64,000 bases of DNA from Leadbetterella byssophila DSM 17132 (lineage in GTDB: Bacteria > Bacteroidota > Bacteroidia > Cytophagales > Spirosomataceae): contig NC_014655.1 of assembly GCF_000166395.1 (NCBI RefSeq), positions 62,001-126,000 on the forward strand, in the 5' to 3' direction. Both the position numbers and the translations under genes were made by a program. Shown in pieces: positions 55,210 to 63,767 of this stretch (positions are counted from its first letter, which is position 1; each line of letters opens with the position of its first letter). A model generated the notes under the pieces. It did no database searches and had not been told where the DNA came from. It was given only the letters and a program-made list of their open reading frames with translations.

Positions 55210-55638
55210 TTAACTGTCTATACGTAGAAAGTTTCCCTCTCGGTCGAATTCCAACTCCAGACCGTTACTGATTTCCACTTCGTACTTTTTCTTTTCTTTT
55301 TCAATCTTTACTACTTCGTTATTCGGAAAGCTTTTCTTTATATATGTCAGTATTTTTTCAGGAATAAAACGGGTAGGTATTGGCTTTCTATGCCCGTCTA
55401 CTTCTTTCCAATTTCCGTTTTTGTCGAACTTTATTTTCAACTTCCCCTGAAAGGTAACTTGGTAAATGGTTTCCAAATAATCCTCGGTTTCTTTAAGTAT
55501 CTGTTGAGCTTTCTCTTTGGTGAAATTAGTTTTTAAAAATGTCTGTGCTTTTTGAGGTAGTTCATCCCAGTCTATCTTTTTGTCTTTTTGAGCAAAAAGT
55601 GCCATGGGGAACAACAGAAGCACTATTATCTTTTTCAT
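55210..55638 (-). CDS. PepSY-like (DUF2874) periplasmic protein
   Basis: A 142-residue protein with a signal peptide (LLFPMALFAQ) and two DUF2874-type repeats (PQKAQTFLKTNFTKEKAQQI and IPEKILTYIKKSFPNNEVVKIE), related to its downstream neighbour. It lies 39 nt after the histidine kinase gene, suggesting that it is a target or an accessory of that two-component pair. Confidence 0.8.
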   Translation of the reverse strand: MKKIIVLLLFPMALFAQKDKKIDWDELPQKAQTFLKTNFTKEKAQQILKETEDYLETIYQVTFQGKLKIKFDKNGNWKEVDGHRKPIPTRFIPEKILTYIKKSFPNNEVVKIEKEKKKYEVEISNGLELEFDREGNFLRIDS

Positions 55639-55677
55639 GATTCAAATTTTTGATGTGAATTGGGAAAAATTTGGGAA

Positions 55678-56949
55678 TTATATCTTTTTTAAAGAAAAAA
55701 GGTGAAATTCTTTTTCATAGGTATAGTGGATCTTTAAATTCGGATATGTACCCACTATACTTTGTACAATAGAAAGCCCCAAGCCGGTGCTTTGGCTGTC
55801 TCCTGGGAATTTGTAGAATCTATCGTAGATGATCTCCGGATTCAAAGGTGGTAATTCAGAGGTGTTGCCAATAGTGAATCCTTTGGAATCTATTTTTACT
55901 TCTATTTTGCCTCCTTTGAAATTGTATTTGATGGCATTTCTATACAGATTTGATATTAGTATTTTAATCAATCCTCTGTGAGCCTTAATATGGAATTCTT
56001 CATTGAGTTTTGTGTGAACATGAAGTTCTTTGAATATGACCAGGTCTTGTAGTTCTTCCTCTATTTCTGACCAAACTGCTGATACTGGTATCTCTTCTTT
56101 CTCCGGGAACTGACGGTTTTCGATTTTGGATAGCATGAGCAAGTTTCGGTTCAATTGTACCAGACGGTGTAAAGCTGATTTGGCCTGGTCTATTCTTTGG
56201 CTCTGAATTTCATCTAGTTGTCCTTCCGCTAATAGCAGTTCTAATTGTCCAATGGTGATGGTCAAAGGGGTTTGAAGCTCGTGTGAGGCATTCTCTATGA
56301 AGGTCCTTTGCTTATGAAACAAGGATTCGTTCCTGTCTATCATGTCTTGTACCTTATCTGAAAGAATTTGGAACTCCGTAACTCCCTCATCTATTCTTCT
56401 GACCTGGTTTTTATTCCCAAATTGGTAATTCTGCAGATCTTCTGTTAGTCGGCTGAGAGGCTTCAGTGCCCTCCTAAGTACCCCATTGTTAATGAGGAAT
56501 ATGGTTAATAAAAGTAGGAGATATAAGACAAAGAGGGCTATGCTTAAGTCTATAATCAAGTCATCCTCCTCTACAGTTGAGGTTCTAATTTCCAGGGAAT
56601 ACGCTTGTCCGTCAGGTCCGTAGAATCCCGTTCTTAGAATCCGATAGGGCTCCATTTCTGCATCGTATTCCATGTAGATGAATTCTCTGGAAAAGACGTT
56701 CTTCTTTTGTATGCTATCTGTAGGTATGATGCGAAATTGGTTTACACCATATTCTCTTGTATTTAAAATAGTACTGTCCAAATAGGCTTGGCGAATGATA
56801 TTGATCTTTTGATTTTTTAATCCATCATCTACATTGTCATAAACTTCATCTAGGATAAAGGCATAGAACAATGCTGCCCAAATAGCTACCACCAGCGGTA
56901 GGGCATAGGCCAAGTGTTTTAGGGTATAGTTTTTTAGTGATTTTGCCAT
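55678..56949 (-). CDS. Sensor histidine kinase (HisKA type)
   Basis: A 423-residue kinase with two membrane helices (about 13-33 and 133-155) around a periplasmic sensor of about 100 residues, a HAMP-like linker, the phospho-acceptor His in ENASHELQTPLT, and HATPase motifs (LYRNAIKYN, GLGLSI). The gene begins 1 nt after the regulator. The pair likely responds to an envelope signal and may control the PepSY-like genes downstream. Confidence 0.88.
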   Translation of the reverse strand: MAKSLKNYTLKHLAYALPLVVAIWAALFYAFILDEVYDNVDDGLKNQKINIIRQAYLDSTILNTREYGVNQFRIIPTDSIQKKNVFSREFIYMEYDAEMEPYRILRTGFYGPDGQAYSLEIRTSTVEEDDLIIDLSIALFVLYLLLLLTIFLINNGVLRRALKPLSRLTEDLQNYQFGNKNQVRRIDEGVTEFQILSDKVQDMIDRNESLFHKQRTFIENASHELQTPLTITIGQLELLLAEGQLDEIQSQRIDQAKSALHRLVQLNRNLLMLSKIENRQFPEKEEIPVSAVWSEIEEELQDLVIFKELHVHTKLNEEFHIKAHRGLIKILISNLYRNAIKYNFKGGKIEVKIDSKGFTIGNTSELPPLNPEIIYDRFYKFPGDSQSTGLGLSIVQSIVGTYPNLKIHYTYEKEFHLFSLKKI

Positions 56950-57621
56950 TTAAACCAATTTATATCCTACTCCGTATACCGCTTGCAAGTCAGCATCAGC
57001 TCCGCTCTCTTTCAATTTCTTACGTAGGTTTTTGATTTGGGAGTATATAAAATCCAAACTATCGGCTTGATCGATGTGGTCGCCCCAGACAGATTCAGCT
57101 AGCGTAGTTCTCTGTATGAGTCTACCCGGACGTATCATGAAATAGTAAAGTACGTCATATTCTTTTCTATTGAGCGCTACATGGTTACCGGCTACTAGGA
57201 AGTCTCGCGTTTCCGGATATAAGCAGAGGTTCTTATATTCTATTTTATTTTCACCTTGTTGATTACGTCTTCTCAGTGCCGACTTCAAACGGGAGTGGAG
57301 TTCCACTAGGTGGAAAGGTTTGGCCAGATAGTCATCTGCACCCAGATCCAAGCCTTTGACCTTATCTTCTACCGCATCTTTGGCAGAAAGTATGATGACG
57401 GAGGTGTTAGGCTGGGATGACCTAATCTCCGAAAGTAAATCTAAACCATTTCCGTCAGGAAGCATGAGGTCCAAAAGAATAGCGTCATATTGGTAATCCT
57501 CAATTTTTAGCAAGCCTTCTTTGAATGTGGAGGCGGACTCAACTAAATATTGAGCTTCTTCCAGAGACTCCTGGATCAGCTTGCTGATTTCTGTTTCGTC
57601 TTCTACAATCAGTATTTTCAT
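56950..57621 (-). CDS. OmpR-type response regulator
   Basis: A 223-residue regulator: receiver domain with the acidic EDE, phospho-Asp in AILLDLMLPDG and Lys in YLAKPF, then a winged-helix DNA-binding domain (about 125-223) with NRKEYDVLYYFMIRPGRLIQR and YGVGYKL. First gene of the unit regulator-kinase-PepSY-PepSY. Confidence 0.9.
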   Translation of the reverse strand: MKILIVEDETEISKLIQESLEEAQYLVESASTFKEGLLKIEDYQYDAILLDLMLPDGNGLDLLSEIRSSQPNTSVIILSAKDAVEDKVKGLDLGADDYLAKPFHLVELHSRLKSALRRRNQQGENKIEYKNLCLYPETRDFLVAGNHVALNRKEYDVLYYFMIRPGRLIQRTTLAESVWGDHIDQADSLDFIYSQIKNLRKKLKESGADADLQAVYGVGYKLV

Positions 57622-57775
57622 ACTTCAAGTTTAGGGGGAAATTTTGGAAAGATTTAGTAATTGTTAGTATTTCCTATTTTATCTAAACGTCCTATCATTT
57701 TAGCTAAATGGGGTGCTTGCGTTGATGATGTGAAGGAACTTTAAGAAATTTAGGAAAATGTTAAACAACCCAGAC

Positions 57776-60463
57776 ATGAAATCTATTTTCAGATCGCTCA
57801 TTTTGGCTGCTCTAATTGGGAATTCGGCTACGGCTCAGTCCCCTTGGGAAAGAATTGCTAAGATGCCTTCTACCTTAGGGGTAGAGAAAGGAAGCAAAAG
57901 CTTTAAAACTTCCGATTTTTATCTCGAAATTTTAAATTCCTCTCATACTGCAGCTGCGTTTTCTCCAGTTAAAGACACCATTTTTGATTACACTCCTGAT
58001 GAACGTCTAAAACTAAGGGACAAGGATGGTTTTTACCATTTGGGAGATATCAATATTCGTTATAAGAAGATAAGTGAAAAGGAATGGACTTCATTTTCTT
58101 CTGCTAAGAAGAGAGTGGATGTCTTACCATTAAGTGGAGGCAAATCTGTAATTGCAGCTTCTGATTTAGGTCCGGCTTTAGGAGAAAATTCTTCCATATC
58201 TGTAAAACGTTTTTGGGAGTTAGAAGGGAAGAATATTGTTCTGAGATTTGAGATTTCCAACTTAAGTAAGGAAGAAGTGGAGATTGGTTCATTAGGGATT
58301 CCAATGATCTTTAATAACATCCTACAAGACAAGAAGTTGGATGATGCACACATGGATAATGTGTTTTTTGATCCTTACATTGGGAAAGATGCAGGTTATA
58401 TTCAGGTGAATAGGTTACATGGCAAGGGACAAAGTTTACTGGTGCTGCCTCACTTGAATGCAAGTTTTGAGGCCTATAATCCTTTGAATGATGATCCTAC
58501 ACCTAGAAGCATAGTTTTTGAAGGTTTTCATGAATGGATGATACATTCAAAAGCCCATGCAGAGAACGAATGGAAAGGCGTAGAGCAATGGAATGAGCCC
58601 ACTTCAGCCATTCTTAAGGCTGGCGAAAAACGTCAATATGCTTTGAAGTTTGTATTTGCTCCTTCCATTAGAGAAATAGAAAGCCAATTGGAAAAAGAGA
58701 AGCGCCCTGTTGCAATTGGTATACCGGGTTATGTATTACCTTTTAATGAGGTAGGGGCTTTGCATTTAAAGTATGGAAAAAAGGTTCAAAGTATAGAGGT
58801 GCATCCTGCCGGATCTTTGGCCATAAGTCCTAAGTCCGTTAATGCTAAATGGCAGTCTTACGAGGTCATTGGAAAGGTTTGGGGAAGGTCTAGAGTTACA
58901 GTGAAATATAAAGACGGTACCGTTCAAACCATACATTACAAGGTGATTAAGTCCCAGGAGGAAGTGGTGAAAGACCTAGGTAATTTCTTGACCACTAAAC
59001 AATGGTTTGACGATAAAGATGATCCTTTTGGTCGTGCTCCATCTATCATCACCTATGATTATGAAGAACAAAGGCAAGTCACTCAAGAGCAAAGAGCATG
59101 GTACGCAGGTTTAAGTGACGAGGCGGGAGCTGCTAGTTGGCTAGCCGCTTTCATGAAGCAAGCTTTGATTCAGGATAAAGGGGAAATTGAAAAGATCAAA
59201 AGATTTGCCAACGAAACACTTTGGGGTAAATTACAATACTCGGAAGGGCCTAAAAAGTACGGTGTAAAGAAGAGTATGTTCTATTATGAGCCGGATTCTT
59301 TGCCAAAAGGAACCTATAGAGAAGATATCAATTGGAATGTGTGGTCAGCTTGGAAGAAGAAGGAAGCTGATAGTCCGGGAAGATCTTATAACTACCCTCA
59401 TGTAGCTGCAGCACATTGGGTGCTTTATAAGTTAGCTCGAAACCACGAAGGATTGGCTGAAAACTGGAAGCAGCATTTAGAAAATGCATTCCACACCAGT
59501 ATAGCTATGGTTAGATTAGCCCCTCACTACGCTCAATTTGGTCAAATGGAAGGTACTGTATTCCTTTTGATCCTGGAGGACTTGAAGAGGGAAGGCATTC
59601 TGGATATGGCAAATGAACTTGAGGCAGCCATGAAGCAAAGAGCTGACCATTGGAAGTCTTTAGGTTATCCATTTGGTAGTGAGATGCCTTGGGACTCTAC
59701 CGGACAAGAGGAGGTTTATATGTGGTCCAAATACTTTGGAAATCATGATAAAGCGGATGTGACTCTAAATGCGATCTTGGCATATATGCCTACCTTACCG
59801 CACTGGGGGTATAATGGTAGTGCACGTAGATACTGGGACTTTGTGTATGGAGGAAAGCTTTCTAGAATCGAGCGTCAGTTGCACCACTACGGTTCAGCAT
59901 TGAACTCAATACCTGTTTCTGATGCGTACAGGGAAAATCCTAATGATTTTTATCTTTTGAGGGTAGGTCACGCGGGCGCAATGGGCGCTTTGGCAAATGT
60001 AACCCAAGACGGTTTTGGACCGGCAGCATTCCACTCTTATCCTTCTACTTTGGCAAATGATGGGATTACCGGTGACTACGGTTCTGGCTTCTTTGGCTAT
60101 GCTGTGAACTCAGGAACATACATTGTTAAACATCCTGAATTCGGATATGTGGCTTTCAGTGGGAATGCAAAGAAAGAGGGCGACTGGGTGATTACAGAGG
60201 TAACAACTGCAGGTAAAAACAGGATATTCCTAGCACCTGAGAAAGTATGGATTACTTTAGAGGCAGGTAGAGTTTCAACGGTGAAATACAACACGAAAAC
60301 GAAGGAAGTGGAACTGGTTTTAGAAGGAGCTAATGAACATACAAAGAATGCATTGGTTCAAATCAACAGGGAAGTGAAAACTTCTGCTACAAAAGACGAG
60401 AGAGGGTTTTACAAGGTAGAACTTTCGGAAGGTGAGAATCTATTCAAACTACGTTTATATTAA
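57776..60463 (+). CDS. Large exported protein, DUF5695-like
   Basis: From the ATG at 57776 the product is about 895 residues with a signal peptide (SLILAALIGNSATAQ). It has a beta-sandwich-like N-terminal region (KNIVLRFEISNLSKEEVEIG) and a long helical segment with many Trp and Tyr residues (about 420-740: FFGYAVNSG region near the end), as in alpha/alpha-barrel glycoside-processing enzymes. I match it to DUF5695 from memory; catalytic residues cannot be assigned. An ATG at 57758 adds 6 residues. Stands alone, divergent from the two-component operon. Confidence 0.6.
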   Translation: MKSIFRSLILAALIGNSATAQSPWERIAKMPSTLGVEKGSKSFKTSDFYLEILNSSHTAAAFSPVKDTIFDYTPDERLKLRDKDGFYHLGDINIRYKKISEKEWTSFSSAKKRVDVLPLSGGKSVIAASDLGPALGENSSISVKRFWELEGKNIVLRFEISNLSKEEVEIGSLGIPMIFNNILQDKKLDDAHMDNVFFDPYIGKDAGYIQVNRLHGKGQSLLVLPHLNASFEAYNPLNDDPTPRSIVFEGFHEWMIHSKAHAENEWKGVEQWNEPTSAILKAGEKRQYALKFVFAPSIREIESQLEKEKRPVAIGIPGYVLPFNEVGALHLKYGKKVQSIEVHPAGSLAISPKSVNAKWQSYEVIGKVWGRSRVTVKYKDGTVQTIHYKVIKSQEEVVKDLGNFLTTKQWFDDKDDPFGRAPSIITYDYEEQRQVTQEQRAWYAGLSDEAGAASWLAAFMKQALIQDKGEIEKIKRFANETLWGKLQYSEGPKKYGVKKSMFYYEPDSLPKGTYREDINWNVWSAWKKKEADSPGRSYNYPHVAAAHWVLYKLARNHEGLAENWKQHLENAFHTSIAMVRLAPHYAQFGQMEGTVFLLILEDLKREGILDMANELEAAMKQRADHWKSLGYPFGSEMPWDSTGQEEVYMWSKYFGNHDKADVTLNAILAYMPTLPHWGYNGSARRYWDFVYGGKLSRIERQLHHYGSALNSIPVSDAYRENPNDFYLLRVGHAGAMGALANVTQDGFGPAAFHSYPSTLANDGITGDYGSGFFGYAVNSGTYIVKHPEFGYVAFSGNAKKEGDWVITEVTTAGKNRIFLAPEKVWITLEAGRVSTVKYNTKTKEVELVLEGANEHTKNALVQINREVKTSATKDERGFYKVELSEGENLFKLRLY

Positions 60464-60492
60464 TTAGTTTAGCATATAATTAAGGTTTATCA

Positions 60493-60527
60493 GAGTGGGT
60501 AAGGCTTTTAGCCCTACCCACTTTTTT
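60493..60527 (+). terminator. Terminator after the DUF5695-like gene
   Basis: GTGGGTAAGGC (60495-60505) pairs with GCCCTACCCAC (60511-60521) with one mismatch around a 5-nt loop, followed by six T residues. It sits between two convergent genes. Confidence 0.8.
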
Positions 60528-61203
60528 ATTTCGTAATCTCAGCGATTTGAGCTCTTAAATCCATTTCAGACACAAAACCTACATGCTCCCAAGTTTTGTC
60601 TCCCTTTTGTAATTTGATTACGGGTAGTCCCACAATGTTAAGTTCCTTCATCAATCTTGGATTTTGGTCAGCATCAATGCGGATGACTTTTACTTTACCC
60701 TCTTTTTCGATAGCCTCTATATACGGTTTCATCTTTTTACAAGGGGCGCACCAGTCTGCATAAAAATCAATCAAAACCGGCAGGTTTGTAGGAATCATAT
60801 GTCTGTACTCTTCTAGGCTCAGACCTTCACTTTTAACTATCAACTTCTCTTCTGGAAGGGATTTATTTCTCCATTCCATCATGCCACCCGGCATTTCAAT
60901 GACCTCTTGGAATCCCATTTCTCTTAGTTTGTTCGCAGCGGAACTACTCCTACCTCCGCTAAGACAATAAATGTAAACCGGTTTAGATTTATCCAAAGTA
61001 GCCACCATGGAATTAAACTGGGGAGAGCGAACGTCTATATTGCTAGCATTGGGAATATGTCCCGCTTTGAATTCAGAGGGAGTTCTAACGTCTACCAATT
61101 GCACCTGAGGTTCTGCTTCAAGTTTTTTTGAAAGTTCTTCAGCACTTAACTTTTGAGCGCATGCTCCTGTTCCTAGGAGCAGTAATAGCAAATGTTTATA
61201 CAT
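60526..61203 (-). CDS. Rhodanese-thioredoxin fusion protein
   Basis: A 225-residue exported protein. After a hydrophobic signal segment with GACAQ, a rhodanese domain (about 20-115) carries the active-site Cys in YCLSGGRS, and a thioredoxin domain (about 125-225) carries DWCAPCKKMKPY with cis-Pro in GLPVIKL. It should transfer sulfane sulfur and then reduce persulfide or disulfide in the periplasm. It is the last gene of a unit with two YeeE/YedE-type sulfur transporters, 2 nt downstream of the second, so sulfide or thiosulfate handling is the natural context. Confidence 0.88.
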   Translation of the reverse strand: MYKHLLLLLLGTGACAQKLSAEELSKKLEAEPQVQLVDVRTPSEFKAGHIPNASNIDVRSPQFNSMVATLDKSKPVYIYCLSGGRSSSAANKLREMGFQEVIEMPGGMMEWRNKSLPEEKLIVKSEGLSLEEYRHMIPTNLPVLIDFYADWCAPCKKMKPYIEAIEKEGKVKVIRIDADQNPRLMKELNIVGLPVIKLQKGDKTWEHVGFVSEMDLRAQIAEITK

Positions 61204-61205
61204 AA

Positions 61206-61619
61206 TTAATGAGGTAGATGATCTTTAATCTTTCCATAAAAATAGGTGCCGGCAATAGCACTTAATAAAGAAACAATAATCACAGTAGCTCCTGTTCCCA
61301 CTTGAGCAAACAGGGGACCTGGGCAGGCTCCTGTCAATGCCCATCCGAATCCAAAAAGTAGGCCACCAAAGATCTGTCCTTTTTGGAAGGTCTTAGGTTC
61401 TACTTTCACGGGTTCTCCGTCCAAGGTTTTTATATTGAATTTACGAATGATAAACAAGGAACTCATTCCCACTACCACGGCACTTCCAATCACACCATAC
61501 ATATGGAAAGATTCCATACGGAACATCTCTTGGATCCTGAACCAGGAGATGATTTCAGCTTTGACAAAAACAAAGCCAAAGAGAATTCCTACGAATAAAT
61601 AAGGCCATTTGTTTTTCAT
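61206..61619 (-). CDS. YeeE/YedE-type (DUF6691) sulfur transport protein, half 2
   Basis: A 137-residue membrane protein with four helices and the conserved ALTGACPGPLFAQVGTG motif containing the functional Cys of the YeeE family. It forms a pair with the 186-residue upstream gene; the two half-size proteins probably match one full YeeE thiosulfate channel. Start overlaps the upstream gene by 4 nt. Confidence 0.87.
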   Translation of the reverse strand: MKNKWPYLFVGILFGFVFVKAEIISWFRIQEMFRMESFHMYGVIGSAVVVGMSSLFIIRKFNIKTLDGEPVKVEPKTFQKGQIFGGLLFGFGWALTGACPGPLFAQVGTGATVIIVSLLSAIAGTYFYGKIKDHLPH

Positions 61620-62176
61620 AATCCAAGAATATAAGGTAAGATAAGATTAGCCATGATTAAACCACCCGCCATAAAGCATATAGTGGCTACAAGGGATGGC
61701 CACTGTAGATTTGAAAGTCCCATGATGGAGTGCCCACTCGTGCAGCCGCCTGCATAGCGAGTTCCGAAGCCTACTAAGAAACCTCCTACAATCATCAGAA
61801 TAAAGCCTCTAGGCGTTACTAGTGCTGGCCAGTTGAATAAGTCTGCTGGAACGAGTTGGGAATAGTCTGTAATGCCATAATTGCTTAGGTCTGCTTTAAG
61901 ACTTTCCGCTACTTGCACAGGTTCAGGATTGCCGAAGATTACTCCTCCTATAAATCCCCCAATAGCAATGCCGAGTACAAAAAAGAGGTTCCAGGATTCT
62001 TTTTTCCAATCGTATTGAAAGAAGGGTAGCTTAGTAGGAAGGCAAGCTGCGCATAAATGTCTCAGGGAAGAGCTGATGCCAAAGGCTTTGTTGCCAATTA
62101 GCAGTAAGGCGGGAACTGTAAGTCCTATGAGGGGACCTGCTACGTACCATGGCCAGGGTTGGGTTAGAATTTTCAT
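61616..62176 (-). CDS. YeeE/YedE-type sulfur transport protein, half 1
   Basis: A 186-residue membrane protein with four to five helices and the conserved YAGGCTSGHSIMGLSNLQWPS motif of YeeE/YedE transporters, in which the Cys handles thiosulfate or persulfide. It is the first gene of the sulfur unit. A perfect 9-bp inverted repeat lies 7 nt upstream of its ATG and may be an operator. Confidence 0.87.
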   Translation of the reverse strand: MKILTQPWPWYVAGPLIGLTVPALLLIGNKAFGISSSLRHLCAACLPTKLPFFQYDWKKESWNLFFVLGIAIGGFIGGVIFGNPEPVQVAESLKADLSNYGITDYSQLVPADLFNWPALVTPRGFILMIVGGFLVGFGTRYAGGCTSGHSIMGLSNLQWPSLVATICFMAGGLIMANLILPYILGL

Positions 62177-62183
62177 GTCTAGT

Positions 62184-62206
62184 CACATTTTTAGTGTAAA
62201 AATGTG
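62184..62206. promoter_or_regulatory. Perfect inverted repeat, putative operator of the sulfur operon
   Basis: Half-sites CACATTTTT (62184-62192) and AAAAATGTG (62198-62206) are perfect complements with a 5-bp spacer. The repeat lies 7 nt before the yeeE-like ATG. It is too AT-rich and lacks a T-run for a terminator in either direction, so a regulator site is the better reading; the regulator is unknown. Confidence 0.5.
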
Positions 62207-62243
62207 CATTCTTAACCAATAGTTTATGTAGCAGGTCTATAAA

Positions 62244-63707
62244 TTATCTGAATAAGTCTTGGTAAATCTTCTTTTGTAGGGCAGTTTGATCCTTTCTAAG
62301 TGTCATTTGGTAATTCTCATCAAGATCTATGCCTATCATTCTGAAATAATGGGCGTAATCTAACTCTTTGGTGGAATACACATATTGGAAAATGTCATCT
62401 AAAGGCGTACCCGCATATTTTTCGCAGATTTTTATGAATTCTGCATCAGTATATCCACGATTTCCTTTCTTATAGATTTCGTGATATAGATACCTCATGA
62501 CATCGTCCAGGCTCCTAGTGTTTTGAGTTGCCGTCCGAATGCGGATGTCTAATAACATCCCTACCAAAGGACCCTTTTCATAGTATGAAATAGTTTCTCC
62601 TTTTTTACCAAATGGACCATCTTCCCAAGTTTTTGCCGAAGATTCAGCAAGAGTCTGTTTCAAACGTCCTGGATTCTTTTGGAAGTTTGCTATAGAGGCA
62701 CTCCAGGCTTTTTTCATTTCCTCTGCGCTAAGAAGTCCTGCTCTGTTCATAATGATGTTCTCATAATAAGCAGTTAAGCCTTCTGCCACCCAAAGCATAT
62801 TGGTACGGTTAGGTTGGCTGTAGTCAAATGGACCCAGTTCAATAGGTCGGATTCTTTTAGCGTTGAAATGATGGAAATACTCATGCGTTAGAAAGCTCAA
62901 GGTTCTCGTTCTGCCTGGACCTTCAAGTTCTTGTCCTGTAAACGCAACAGCCGTAGAGTTTAATTGTTCAATTCCTCCGTTTCCTGGACCTAAGCCTATA
63001 AAGGTGTAATGTTCGTAGGGAATGTCTCCTATTAATTCGATGGCAGTTGATATGATCTTTTTTAGATCATTCATTAATCTCAGCCCATCAAATGTACCCA
63101 TAGCATAACCTAGAAATCTATGCTTTTTGCCACCTATTTCAAAAGGAGGAAGTTCCTTCAATTCTCCAATTAAAAGAGGGCTGTCATATAGTATATCTAC
63201 ATCTTTAGCGTAATAGGTATAAGCTTTTAAGGAATCTAGTCCCGTAGCTACTTTTGTCCACTCGGAGGGTGCATGAATATGAATTTGAGCAGGAGTATCC
63301 TTTTCATTTTTTCGGTGTAAGAAGAGGGCCGAAGGCTTCAAAAAGGCTCTTTCTTTGTCTATAAAAGCGGTTCCCACAAAGTTTCTTTCAGCTCGTACTT
63401 TATATTTTACTTTGAGCTCTTTTGTATTAGAGGTATATATTCTCCAGGTATTATGCCCAAACTTAATCCATCTCAGTGTGTCCCCGTATTCATTGTAGGC
63501 ATGAAAATCATGGAAATTCTTCCCAAAATCCATTACCTGGTAATAGCCTGGTGACCAGGCGGGTATTTCTAAGTCCAAGTATGGCTCAGTAGGAGCTGAA
63601 GTAGTTAGGGTAAGATCATATTGGTAAGAACGCAAATCTACCTCAAAATTGAGTTCTTGGGCTTGAAGTCCTCCTCCTAGGAATAAAAGGGTGATTAGTT
63701 TCTTCAT
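62244..63707 (-). CDS. M61-type metallopeptidase
   Basis: A 487-residue exported protein with a signal peptide (ITLLFLGGGLQAQ), the M61 N-terminal beta domain (DLEIPAWSPGYYQVMDFGKNF), and the gluzincin active site HEYFHHF with the downstream WVAEGLTAYYE Glu ligand. It fits the glycyl-aminopeptidase family. It is shorter than typical M61 proteins of about 600 residues and appears to lack the C-terminal PDZ domain. It lies 67 nt upstream of the sulfur operon on the same strand. Confidence 0.87.
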   Translation of the reverse strand: MKKLITLLFLGGGLQAQELNFEVDLRSYQYDLTLTTSAPTEPYLDLEIPAWSPGYYQVMDFGKNFHDFHAYNEYGDTLRWIKFGHNTWRIYTSNTKELKVKYKVRAERNFVGTAFIDKERAFLKPSALFLHRKNEKDTPAQIHIHAPSEWTKVATGLDSLKAYTYYAKDVDILYDSPLLIGELKELPPFEIGGKKHRFLGYAMGTFDGLRLMNDLKKIISTAIELIGDIPYEHYTFIGLGPGNGGIEQLNSTAVAFTGQELEGPGRTRTLSFLTHEYFHHFNAKRIRPIELGPFDYSQPNRTNMLWVAEGLTAYYENIIMNRAGLLSAEEMKKAWSASIANFQKNPGRLKQTLAESSAKTWEDGPFGKKGETISYYEKGPLVGMLLDIRIRTATQNTRSLDDVMRYLYHEIYKKGNRGYTDAEFIKICEKYAGTPLDDIFQYVYSTKELDYAHYFRMIGIDLDENYQMTLRKDQTALQKKIYQDLFR

Positions 63708-63711
63708 AAAG

Positions 63712-63740
63712 CAAAAAGAGCCGGGTAAAATTACCCGGCC
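63712..63740 (-). terminator. Terminator after the SusD-like gene
   Basis: GCCGGGTA (63720-63727) and TACCCGGC (63732-63739) form a hairpin with an A-T loop. On the minus strand it is followed by CTCTTTTTG, so it ends the SusD-like transcript before the M61 gene starts. Confidence 0.75.
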
Positions 63741-63767
63741 TTTAGTTATTTGTGAAATATAATGTTC

